From: Clostridia bacterium
GTDB lineage: Bacteria > Bacillota > Clostridia > Monoglobales > Monoglobaceae
Length of the DNA stretch: 14,047 nucleotides
Direction: 5' to 3'
Assembly: GCA_900769795.1 (NCBI GenBank)
Contig: CAAGHZ010000096.1
Coordinates: 1-14,047 of the forward strand
The notes under the pieces: generated by a model
Seen by the model: the letters and a program-made list of their open reading frames with translations, nothing else
What the model was told of the DNA's origin: nothing
The model's database searches: none
Made by a program: the position numbers and the translations under genes
In this document: piece after piece, positions 1 through 5,659 of the stretch
Numbering within the stretch: the first letter of the stretch is position 1
How the letters are laid out: the number at the start of each line of letters is the position of its first letter

Positions 1-21
1 CGCATATGCGAGCGGTTTTTT
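1..21 (+). terminator. Possible right half of a plus-strand intrinsic terminator, cut by the window edge
   Basis: The window opens with the self-complementary decamer CGCATATGCG (1-10), then AGCGG (11-15) and six T residues (16-21). If CCGCT lies just outside the window, AGCGG would close a GC-rich stem followed by the T-run, ending transcription of a convergent plus-strand gene to the left. The left arm is not visible, so this is inference from half a structure. Confidence 0.3.
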
Positions 22-34
22 GATGCAATAAAGT

Positions 35-61
35 AAAAACCTCCCTTGTGCAAAGGGAGGT
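35..61 (-). terminator. Rho-independent terminator of the sugar-gene operon
   Basis: Bases 39-47 pair perfectly with 53-61 (9 bp, mostly G-C) around a five-base loop at 48-52. Read on the minus strand, the stem is followed by TTTT (38-35), then AC and more T residues. It sits about 35 bp past the fructokinase stop codon, as expected for the end of a minus-strand operon. The plus-strand side lacks a T-run, so it should act mainly in the minus direction. Confidence 0.8.
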
Positions 62-106
62 GGGTTTGCGGAGCAACCTCGGAGGAATTGTTATTTATAA
101 CAATTC
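39..106. repeat. Palindrome-rich, REP-like segment at the end of the operon
   Basis: Three inverted repeats lie head to tail. The first is the terminator stem (39-61). The second is a bulged hairpin around 63-78 (GG-TTGC pairing with GCAA-CC, loop GGA, one unpaired T). The third is a perfect 10-bp palindrome, 85-94 with 97-106, with only TT between the arms. The fructokinase stop codon (97-95) lies in the centre of the third. The order CCTCCCTT hairpin, TGG, small hairpin, CGGAGG-ATTG resembles interspersed palindromic repeats I recall from gut Clostridia genomes; that likeness is from memory. The second hairpin is weak on its own. It may be only a composite terminator. Confidence 0.4.
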
Positions 107-1057
107 TTCAAGGCGTGCAGTTGCTGTCTCCTTATCGGGGATAGCAGGGATTGCGCCTTTTTTTGTTGCAGTCAAACTTCCTGCAACGTTACAAAGCTTT
201 ACGATTCTTTCTAACTCATCAAATGTAAGAGATGCTATCTCTTTCTTGCTCATATCCTTCAGTTGATAAAGAAGTGTGCCCCAAAAAGCATCACCTGAGC
301 CTGTTGTATCCACGGCATCTACGTTTATGGTCTTAACATATCCTTTGTGACTCTTTGTGGCAAAATAACTTCCCTTTTCGCCAAGGGTTATTGCAACAAA
401 ACTGATTCCATAAGATAAAAGTTTATCTGCGCCCTTTTCAAGGTCTGCAGTGCCTGTAAGAAGTTCCAACTCCTCTTCGCTTACTTTTAGCAGGTCTACG
501 ATAGGAAGTGGTTTGAGCATTTCTTTGACCGCAGTTTTTTCATCTGTCCATAAAAGTGGACGATAGTTAGGGTCATAACTAATTATTGCACCACTCTTTT
601 TTGCAGTTTTTACTGACTTAATCGTTGCAGTTTTGCATGGGTTTGAAATAAGAGACAAACTTCCAAAATGAAAAATTTTGCAGTTTTTTAATTGGTTTTT
701 GTCAATCTCGCTCCAATCTAAAAGCAAATCTGCAGTTCTGTCTCTGTAAAAACTGAAAGAACGATCCCCTGTGTTGCTCAGATGCACAAAGGCAAGTGTG
801 GTCGGGGCTTCTTTTGAGAGAATCATACCACTGCAGTCAATGTTGCTTGACTCCATTGTCTGCTTGAGAAACTTACCAAACTGGTCGTCTCCTACTTTGC
901 CGATAAAAGCAGAGCTTCCTCCCATTTTTGACACGGTTGCAAGCACGTTTGCAGGTGCGCCACCGGGATTTTGCTCAAAAACATTTAGGCCTGAGTCACT
1001 CTTCCCATAGGGAGAGAAGTCAATCAGGCTTTCTCCAAGGGCAATTACATCTGTCAT
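95..1057 (-). CDS. PfkB-family sugar kinase, probable fructokinase
   Basis: This is a ribokinase/PfkB-fold kinase of 320 residues, the normal family length, that most likely phosphorylates D-fructose to fructose 6-phosphate with ATP in the cytoplasm. Visible motifs are the N-terminal GGAPANV substrate-binding signature (32-38), the GKVGDD turn (53-58) and the C-terminal DTTGSGDAF signature (250-258), whose Asp256 is the expected catalytic base. The third T-G-x-G-D position is Ser where Ala is commoner, a mild variation. The NPGGAPANV form is typical of fructokinases rather than ribokinases or 2-keto-3-deoxygluconate kinases, but substrate cannot be fixed from sequence. The ATG is preceded by GAGGTG at good spacing and lies 14 bp after the epimerase stop, so it is the last gene of the sugar operon. 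The upstream isomerase could supply its fructose. The TAA stop sits inside a palindrome. Confidence 0.9.
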   Translation of the reverse strand: MTDVIALGESLIDFSPYGKSDSGLNVFEQNPGGAPANVLATVSKMGGSSAFIGKVGDDQFGKFLKQTMESSNIDCSGMILSKEAPTTLAFVHLSNTGDRSFSFYRDRTADLLLDWSEIDKNQLKNCKIFHFGSLSLISNPCKTATIKSVKTAKKSGAIISYDPNYRPLLWTDEKTAVKEMLKPLPIVDLLKVSEEELELLTGTADLEKGADKLLSYGISFVAITLGEKGSYFATKSHKGYVKTINVDAVDTTGSGDAFWGTLLYQLKDMSKKEIASLTFDELERIVKLCNVAGSLTATKKGAIPAIPDKETATARLEELL

Positions 1058-1071
1058 TCTATCACCTCATA

Positions 1072-1947
1072 TTAGAAAAGTCTTAAATACCAACTGTTTT
1101 TGTAGGTTTTACCGCTGTCAAGAGAAATAAGGTTATCCTGTTTATCAAGAATAGTAACTGAACCTTCGTTTGATGGAAGCGAAGACCATGGCTCTATGCA
1201 AACATAAGGAGCATCAGTATGGTCGGCTTGCCAGAAGCCAATATAGTCTATATCAGGATAGTAGGCTTCGACACCATGTGTACCCTTATCTGATTTGAGG
1301 GTTACTCTGTGACCTGAATCCTTAAGAACAACTGCGTCGTCATCAAATAAAGAATGCGTAAGCGGTATCTGGTTTCTATCGTTCAGGGTATATGGAGCAG
1401 TACCATCTACAAATTTGTTCTCGGAAAAGACTATGCGACGAGGCGAATGTCCTCCCTCAAACTCGAGGCAGTAGTCCTCAAATGCAAGTCCTTCATCAAG
1501 AGGAACATTTATGCCGGGATGACCACCATATCCAAAAAACATTGTCTTGTTTGAGAGGTTCTCCACCTCGCAGTTAACCTGCAGAGTGGAGTCGCATATT
1601 TTATAGGTTATGCGAAACTCAAAGTCAAAGGGATAAGCCTTCAATGTTTCGTCAGATGAGCGCAAAACCATTGTTACGTAGTCTTCGCCTGATTCCTTGA
1701 CTTCAAATTCTGATTTTGGTGCAAAACCATGAATCGGAAGAAAATATTCCTCTCCCTCATAGATGTATTTGCCACCGCACAGACGACCGATATAAGGGAA
1801 TAGAGTTGGACTTCGGTCGCCCCAATATTTCATGTCGCCTTGCCATAAATACTCAAGTCCGACAGAATTTTTTAGAGAAAAGAGTTCTGCACCAAAAGTG
1901 GAGATGGTCGCAGAGGCTCCTTCGCCCTTGATATTTATAAAACTCAT
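1072..1947 (-). CDS. Aldose 1-epimerase family protein (LacX-like)
   Basis: This is a galactose mutarotase-like protein of 291 residues that would interconvert alpha and beta anomers of a free or phosphorylated aldose in the cytoplasm. Expected active-site residues are visible: His73 in PIHGF, His143 in GGHPGIN, and Glu252 in CIEPWSS, which in the family act as acid/base pair and catalytic glutamate. The early YWGDRSPTLFPYIGRL segment (41-56) is typical of the short LacX-type branch rather than GalM. There is no signal peptide. The ATG follows GAGGTGA with a short spacer. Gaps of 20 bp to the isomerase upstream and 14 bp to the kinase downstream indicate one transcript. In this setting it may speed supply of the anomer the isomerase uses. 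The exact sugar is unknown. Confidence 0.88.
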   Translation of the reverse strand: MSFINIKGEGASATISTFGAELFSLKNSVGLEYLWQGDMKYWGDRSPTLFPYIGRLCGGKYIYEGEEYFLPIHGFAPKSEFEVKESGEDYVTMVLRSSDETLKAYPFDFEFRITYKICDSTLQVNCEVENLSNKTMFFGYGGHPGINVPLDEGLAFEDYCLEFEGGHSPRRIVFSENKFVDGTAPYTLNDRNQIPLTHSLFDDDAVVLKDSGHRVTLKSDKGTHGVEAYYPDIDYIGFWQADHTDAPYVCIEPWSSLPSNEGSVTILDKQDNLISLDSGKTYKNSWYLRLF

Positions 1948-1967
1948 ATTGTCACCTCTGTTAATTT

Positions 1968-2654
1968 CTACTTTGCTGCAGGGTATTCAGTGCAAAGGAG
2001 ACGATATGGGGGTTCATCTTCTTCTATCTCGGGGAAACGACCCATTTCATAGTAGAATCTGTTGTCGTTTTCGTCATCGTTGCATTGACTAACCTCGCCG
2101 ATAAGCACTGCACCTGTACAGGGAACAATTTCAAAATCGTGATAAAGATAAGGTGGAATTGTAATACTCTCTCCGGGCAAAAGTTTAATCTGAGTTCCGG
2201 CGGGAACTGTCAGTAAATGCCCGTCTTTGCTTATCTGTACAGGTGTTTCCTTGTCAAGATCCTCATCGGGAGTTGAGTTGTACACACGGATGAGAAGCTC
2301 GCCGCCACCACGATTTATAATATCTTCCATCTTTGACCAGTGGAAGTGGTTTGGTGCATACTGGGTTTCTTTGAGGTAAAGAAGTTTTTCTGCATAGGTT
2401 TTCTTATATTTGTCGCTCATATTGAGGTTTCCGTTTCTTATTGTAATAAGAGAGAAGCCCATTTTTTCAAAGTCGCCCTTGCCATAGTCGGTGATGTCCC
2501 AACCGAGCATATTGTCGCGGATTTCATCAAATTCATGGCCTTTTTCCGCCCATTCTTCAGGTGTAAAGTGGCAAAAAGCCGGAAGAGGAAAACGATACTC
2601 GTTAATCATGTTTTCCATTTCGTGCAATGCCGCGTTTATTTCACTTCTTTTCAT
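1968..2654 (-). CDS. D-lyxose ketol-isomerase (also D-mannose isomerase), cupin fold
   Basis: This 228-residue protein matches the D-lyxose isomerase family (formerly DUF1498) along its length. These metal-dependent cupins interconvert D-lyxose with D-xylulose and D-mannose with D-fructose. The metal-binding residues are clear: His103 and His105 in NHFHW, Glu110 in KMED, and His172 in YHDFE. I recall the E. coli O157 enzyme using nearly the same numbering (103, 105, 110, 171). The MLGWDITDYG segment (49-58) is another family hallmark. The ATG has one of the best ribosome binding sites in the window (AGGAGG, 6-base spacer). It lies 18 bp after the esterase stop and 20 bp before the epimerase. 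With the downstream fructokinase, mannose to fructose to fructose 6-phosphate is the most economical reading; lyxose use is also possible, though no xylulokinase is in the window. Confidence 0.9.
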   Translation of the reverse strand: MKRSEINAALHEMENMINEYRFPLPAFCHFTPEEWAEKGHEFDEIRDNMLGWDITDYGKGDFEKMGFSLITIRNGNLNMSDKYKKTYAEKLLYLKETQYAPNHFHWSKMEDIINRGGGELLIRVYNSTPDEDLDKETPVQISKDGHLLTVPAGTQIKLLPGESITIPPYLYHDFEIVPCTGAVLIGEVSQCNDDENDNRFYYEMGRFPEIEEDEPPYRLLCTEYPAAK

Positions 2655-2672
2655 AATTTTCCTCCTGATATA

Positions 2673-3632
2673 TTATAAATCACTTAAGAACGCAAAAACC
2701 TTATCGTTTGAATTCTTTATGTACTCATGACCGTACTCGGGGTAGAGAATAACATTCTTTTTAGATGTTACTTTGTTATACATAGCAAACTGAGTTGATG
2801 GCGGACAAGTTGTGTCAACAAGACCTGTCTGCATAAAGAGTTCTGCCTTCATTCTCTTTGCAAGGTTTTGTATATCTATGTATCCAAGTCTCTCAAAAAT
2901 CTCATCCTCTCTTGAATGAGTCGGATCAAACTGCCTGAAGTAATACTTAAGACCTTCATATGCACCCTTATTTAAGTCCATTTCATAAACTCTTTTATAA
3001 TCTGACTGATATGGATATATAGGTGCACATTTTTTAATTTCAGGCACCAGACAAGCGCAAGCAACGCTGAGACATCCACCCTGAGAACCACCGGTAGTAC
3101 CTACGCGTGTTTCGTCGACGCAGTCAAGGCCCATAATTATCTTAGCCAAGAGAGCGGTATCAAGGTATATGTCGCGCATAAGCAAATCGTGCTTATCGCC
3201 CTCCAAGCCTCTGGTAAATGGAGTTGTGTAGGTTGTGCCCTTAACGTTTCCTGTATCTTCGGATTCTCCGCCCTGCCCACGTGCGTCAAGATATGCGACA
3301 ACATACCCCTCAGAAGCGTAAGCTATCAAATCCTGCCATTGACCGGCAGATCCTGATAAACCATGGAACATAAGTACAGCGGGGGCCTTGCCCTCTATAT
3401 TCTTGGGAATTGCAACCTTCGCGTGAATTCTGGCATTTTTTGTACCTGTAAAATAAAGGTCAAACAAATCAGAGCGTTTTGATGGAAAACTGCTTTTTAT
3501 AAATTCTGCTTTTGGATCAAGCGCATTCATTTCGGCAAGCGCGGTGTCCCAATACTCGTCAATGTCTGACGGACAAGGGGAACAACCCATATAAGTTTTT
3601 AATTTTTCAACAGGCATATCAACTATCGGCAT
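2673..3632 (-). CDS. CE7-family acetyl-esterase (acetyl xylan esterase / cephalosporin-C deacetylase type)
   Basis: This alpha/beta-hydrolase of 319 residues belongs to carbohydrate esterase family 7, which removes O-acetyl groups from short xylo-oligosaccharides and other acetylated small molecules inside the cell. All three CE7 signatures are present: RGQ (118-120), GGSQGG (181-186) with nucleophile Ser183, and HE (302-303). The predicted triad is Ser183, Asp273 (GLVDTTCPP) and His302, close to the numbering I recall for the Thermotoga enzyme. There is no signal peptide, so it acts on imported substrates. The start fits the family N-terminus (MPIVDMP then CPSDIDEYW) and follows AAGGAGATGATT. 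It is the first gene of the sugar cluster, 74 bp after serS; the gap has no strong promoter or terminator, so partial read-through from serS is possible. Confidence 0.93.
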   Translation of the reverse strand: MPIVDMPVEKLKTYMGCSPCPSDIDEYWDTALAEMNALDPKAEFIKSSFPSKRSDLFDLYFTGTKNARIHAKVAIPKNIEGKAPAVLMFHGLSGSAGQWQDLIAYASEGYVVAYLDARGQGGESEDTGNVKGTTYTTPFTRGLEGDKHDLLMRDIYLDTALLAKIIMGLDCVDETRVGTTGGSQGGCLSVACACLVPEIKKCAPIYPYQSDYKRVYEMDLNKGAYEGLKYYFRQFDPTHSREDEIFERLGYIDIQNLAKRMKAELFMQTGLVDTTCPPSTQFAMYNKVTSKKNVILYPEYGHEYIKNSNDKVFAFLSDL

Positions 3633-3706
3633 TTAAATCATCTCCTTGAAATTTTTAATGCATATTATTCTGATAGGAATACATTTTTATTTAATGTTTT
3701 TGCAAA

Positions 3707-4984
3707 TTATTCGGGCTTTATAACTTCCATACCACCCATATACGGACGAAGGACCTCGGGGATTGTAATGCTTCCGTCGGCGTTCTGATAGTTTTCCAGG
3801 ATTGCAGCGGTTGTTCTGCCGATTGCAACGCCGGAGCCGTTGAGTGTATGCACAAGCTGTGCCTTATCTTTTGGTGAGTTCTTAAACTTAATGTTTGCTC
3901 TGCGAGCCTGGAAGTCCTCAAAGTTACTGCAGGATGAAATTTCTACAAAGCGGTTGTAACTTGGCATCCATACTTCGATATCATACTTCATAGCAGCGGT
4001 AAAACCAAGGTCGCCAATACAGATTTTTACCACGCGGTAAGGAAGTTTTAAGAGTTTGAGGACAGATTCTGCATCTGCTACAAGCTTTTCAAGCTCATCG
4101 TATGATTCCTCAGGCTTTGTAAACTTTACAAGTTCTACCTTGTTAAACTGATGCTGGCGGATAAGACCTCTTGTGTCGCGGCCGGCAGAGCCTGCCTCTG
4201 CACGGAAACATGCAGTATAAGCACAGTATTTTAAAGGAAGTTTTGAGCCGTCTAAAATCTCGTCGCGGTGCATATTTGTAACAGGTACCTCTGCGGTTGG
4301 AACAAGGAAATAATCTGTGTCTGCAACTTTAAAAGCGTCTTCCTCAAACTTAGGAAGCTGACCTGTGCCTACCATACTGTTTCTGTGAACCATAAATGGT
4401 GGGAAGATTTCCTTATAGCCGTTCTTCTCGCCATGTGTATCAAGATAGAAGTTTACGATCGCTCTCTCAAGCTTTGCGCCTGCTCCACTGTATACCGTAA
4501 AGCGTGTGCCTGTGATTTTTGCTGCGGTTTCAGGGTCAATTATATTAAGGTCGCTGCCAAGATCCCAATGTGCTTTTGGCTCAAAGTCAAAGGTTGTCGG
4601 CTCCATAAAACGACGAATTTCGATGTTGTCCTCGTCTGTGTCGCCGTCGGGAACAGAACTGTTTGGGATATTTGGGATTGTGTATAAAATCGCGTCGATT
4701 TTCTCGTCAAGATCGCGGATTTTCTCATCAAGAGCCTTAATTTGTTCTGATAAAAGCTTCATTTCCTCAAAGACAGGTGTTGTGTCTTCTCCTGCCTTTT
4801 TCATAGCAGGGATTTTTTTAGAAACCGCGTTTTGTTCGGCCTTTTTTTGTTCAGCTTCGTACATAATTTCGCGCTTTTCCTTGTCAAGTGCAAGAAGTCC
4901 GTCAATATCAACAACTTCTTTTCTGCGTGCAAGCGCAGCCTTTACAGCCTCGGTCTCTGTTCTGAGTAACTTCATATCAATCAT
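3707..4984 (-). CDS. serS: Serine--tRNA ligase
   Basis: This class II aminoacyl-tRNA synthetase of 425 residues (normal bacterial length) charges tRNA-Ser, and tRNA-Sec where present, with serine. The N-terminal tRNA-binding arm is a long helical hairpin, about residues 28-105, rich in Lys and Glu heptads. The catalytic core has the serine-recognition TAE (230-232), motif 2 with FRAEAGSAGRDTRG (260-273) then LIRQHQF, and motif 3 NGSGVAIGRTTAAILE (382-397). Nothing is missing. The start gives MIDMKLLR, like other Firmicute SerRS N-termini, and follows AAAGGAAG. The 104-bp leader has no T-box antiterminator motif, so tRNA-sensing control is not evident. serS beside soj-spo0J is common near clostridial origins. 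The sugar cluster follows 74 bp downstream on the same strand. Confidence 0.98.
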   Translation of the reverse strand: MIDMKLLRTETEAVKAALARRKEVVDIDGLLALDKEKREIMYEAEQKKAEQNAVSKKIPAMKKAGEDTTPVFEEMKLLSEQIKALDEKIRDLDEKIDAILYTIPNIPNSSVPDGDTDEDNIEIRRFMEPTTFDFEPKAHWDLGSDLNIIDPETAAKITGTRFTVYSGAGAKLERAIVNFYLDTHGEKNGYKEIFPPFMVHRNSMVGTGQLPKFEEDAFKVADTDYFLVPTAEVPVTNMHRDEILDGSKLPLKYCAYTACFRAEAGSAGRDTRGLIRQHQFNKVELVKFTKPEESYDELEKLVADAESVLKLLKLPYRVVKICIGDLGFTAAMKYDIEVWMPSYNRFVEISSCSNFEDFQARRANIKFKNSPKDKAQLVHTLNGSGVAIGRTTAAILENYQNADGSITIPEVLRPYMGGMEVIKPE

Positions 4985-5022
4985 TAGTAAAACTTCCTTT
5001 CAAGAATATATTTTAGGATTTT

Positions 5023-5077
5023 ATGCTAAGCGTTTATAATTTTTGTTGCAATTCCTAGTTATGTGCTGGGAATTATA
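5023..5077 (-). promoter_or_regulatory. Candidate serS promoter region with a small hairpin
   Basis: Two weak promoter candidates fall in the 104-bp gap before serS. One has TTGCAA (5051-5046), a 17-bp spacer and TAGCAT (5028-5023). The other is a perfect TATAAT (5077-5072) without a recognisable -35. Between them, AATTCC (5050-5055) pairs with GGAATT (5069-5074), extendable to 10 bp with two G-U pairs on the plus-strand RNA. There is no T-run on either side, so it is not a standard terminator. I cannot decide which promoter, if either, is real. Confidence 0.3.
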
Positions 5078-5088
5078 CATTAATGATG

Positions 5089-5502
5089 TTATTTTTTACT
5101 GTTTATTATTTGTTTTGCGGCATTATAAAGCGCAAGTGTTGTTTCCTGCAGGGTGTCTGTGTTAATTTCACCAAGTTTTGCTTTTGCCTCGGCGCGCTTA
5201 TTTTCAGTGTATAGCTGCAGAGACTCAGAAATTATGTTTGTGATGTTATCGTCTGCCACATGTCCGTCGATATCCAACTTTAACTTGTCAACTTCTTGTT
5301 TCAAGGAATAATTTTCATCCTTAAGAGCGACTATCTCGTTTTGTATTGTCATATTGGTCTGGGTGGATTGATCAATCTGGCTCTGATACATTTCTTCTCT
5401 ATTATCTGCCATTGCAGCAATAATAATTATAATGATAGCCGCGAGCAACATTACTATTGAATATGTTGCAAGCTTTCCTGTCCCTTTTTGTTTGTCTTTC
5501 AA
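5089..5502 (-). CDS. Small single-pass membrane protein with extracytoplasmic coiled coil, function unknown
   Basis: I do not recognise this 137-residue protein. It has a short Lys-rich N-terminus (1-11), one strongly hydrophobic helix (about 12-32, including six consecutive Ile), then a heptad-rich coiled coil (about 40-78, VALKDENYSLKQEVDKLKLD) and a C-terminal helical part (about 85-137). The last part has an LY..A..KL..I....L..LYN.A pattern like one TPR-type helical hairpin. The positive N-terminus suggests that the coiled coil faces outside or the forespore-facing side. The start is TTG (5502-5500): GAGGG lies 7 bases upstream, whereas the nearby ATG (5509-5507) abuts the same GAGGG and reads another frame that soon stops. 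The gene occupies the slot between spo0J and serS where some clostridia carry a different membrane protein. A tandem Spo0A site lies about 140 bp upstream, so sporulation-linked control is plausible. Confidence 0.78.
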   Translation of the reverse strand: MKDKQKGTGKLATYSIVMLLAAIIIIIIAAMADNREEMYQSQIDQSTQTNMTIQNEIVALKDENYSLKQEVDKLKLDIDGHVADDNITNIISESLQLYTENKRAEAKAKLGEINTDTLQETTLALYNAAKQIINSKK

Positions 5503-5552
5503 AATTCATCCCTCTTTTCGCAATAAATTGTTAAAAAACACCTGTGAGGCTC

Positions 5553-5636
5553 AAAAATGCCCTTAAAATAGGTTTTGGTACATTTTGTACCCTACACCCC
5601 TGCTAGGTACAATATTTAGCAACACAGGGCGTTTTT
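5553..5636. other. 84-bp inverted-repeat element predicted to fold as a three-way junction
   Basis: The outer arms 5553-5563 (AAAAATGCCCT) and 5626-5636 (AGGGCGTTTTT) pair over 11 positions; the only non-Watson-Crick position is U-G in plus-strand RNA and C-A in minus-strand RNA. They enclose two further hairpins: 5577-5582 with 5586-5591 (GGTACA/TGTACC, loop TTT) and 5601-5605 with 5617-5621 (TGCTA/TAGCA, 11-base loop). Each orientation ends in GC pairs followed by five T residues, so it may be a bidirectional terminator for parB, an untranslated leader of the membrane gene, or a small RNA. The inner stems are short; this is a prediction from pairing alone. Confidence 0.35.
5584..5612 (-). 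promoter_or_regulatory. Weak candidate promoter for the small membrane-protein gene
   Basis: On the minus strand, TTGTAC (5612-5607), a 17-bp spacer and TACAAA (5589-5584) form a poor sigma-A-like match (3/6 and 4/6). A start near 5577 would place the 0A boxes about 70 bp upstream. A weak -35 and -10 would suit an activated promoter. Both elements overlap the GGTACA/TGTACC hexamers. Confidence 0.22.
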
Positions 5637-5640
5637 GGAG

Positions 5641-5657
5641 TGTCGAAATTTGTCGAA
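5641..5657 (+). promoter_or_regulatory. Tandem Spo0A-binding boxes (0A boxes)
   Basis: Two perfect TGTCGAA heptamers lie at 5641-5647 and 5651-5657, same orientation, exactly 10 bp start to start: TGTCGAAATTTGTCGAA. The 0A box consensus is TGNCGAA, and a 10-bp direct tandem is the arrangement I recall from the B. subtilis abrB promoter bound by the Spo0A DNA-binding domain. The pair begins three bases past the parB stop and lies upstream of the small membrane-protein gene. Single TGTCGAA heptamers occur elsewhere in coding DNA (near 1264, 8832 and 8964), about as often as chance predicts; the helically phased intergenic pair is what is unusual. Confidence 0.62.
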
Positions 5658-5659
5658 GA

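Noticed and set aside
4985..5088. T-box riboswitch upstream of serS
   Set aside because: The leader is too short and contains no AGGGTGG-ACCGCG antiterminator sequence.
5507..5509. ATG as start of the small membrane-protein gene
   Set aside because: It directly abuts the GAGGG and reads a different frame that stops soon; the TTG seven bases from GAGGG opens the coherent protein.
5535..5552. Small hairpin followed by TTTTTT upstream of the membrane-protein gene as a terminator
   Set aside because: The stem is only about four pairs with a wobble and a three-base loop, too weak to support on its own.
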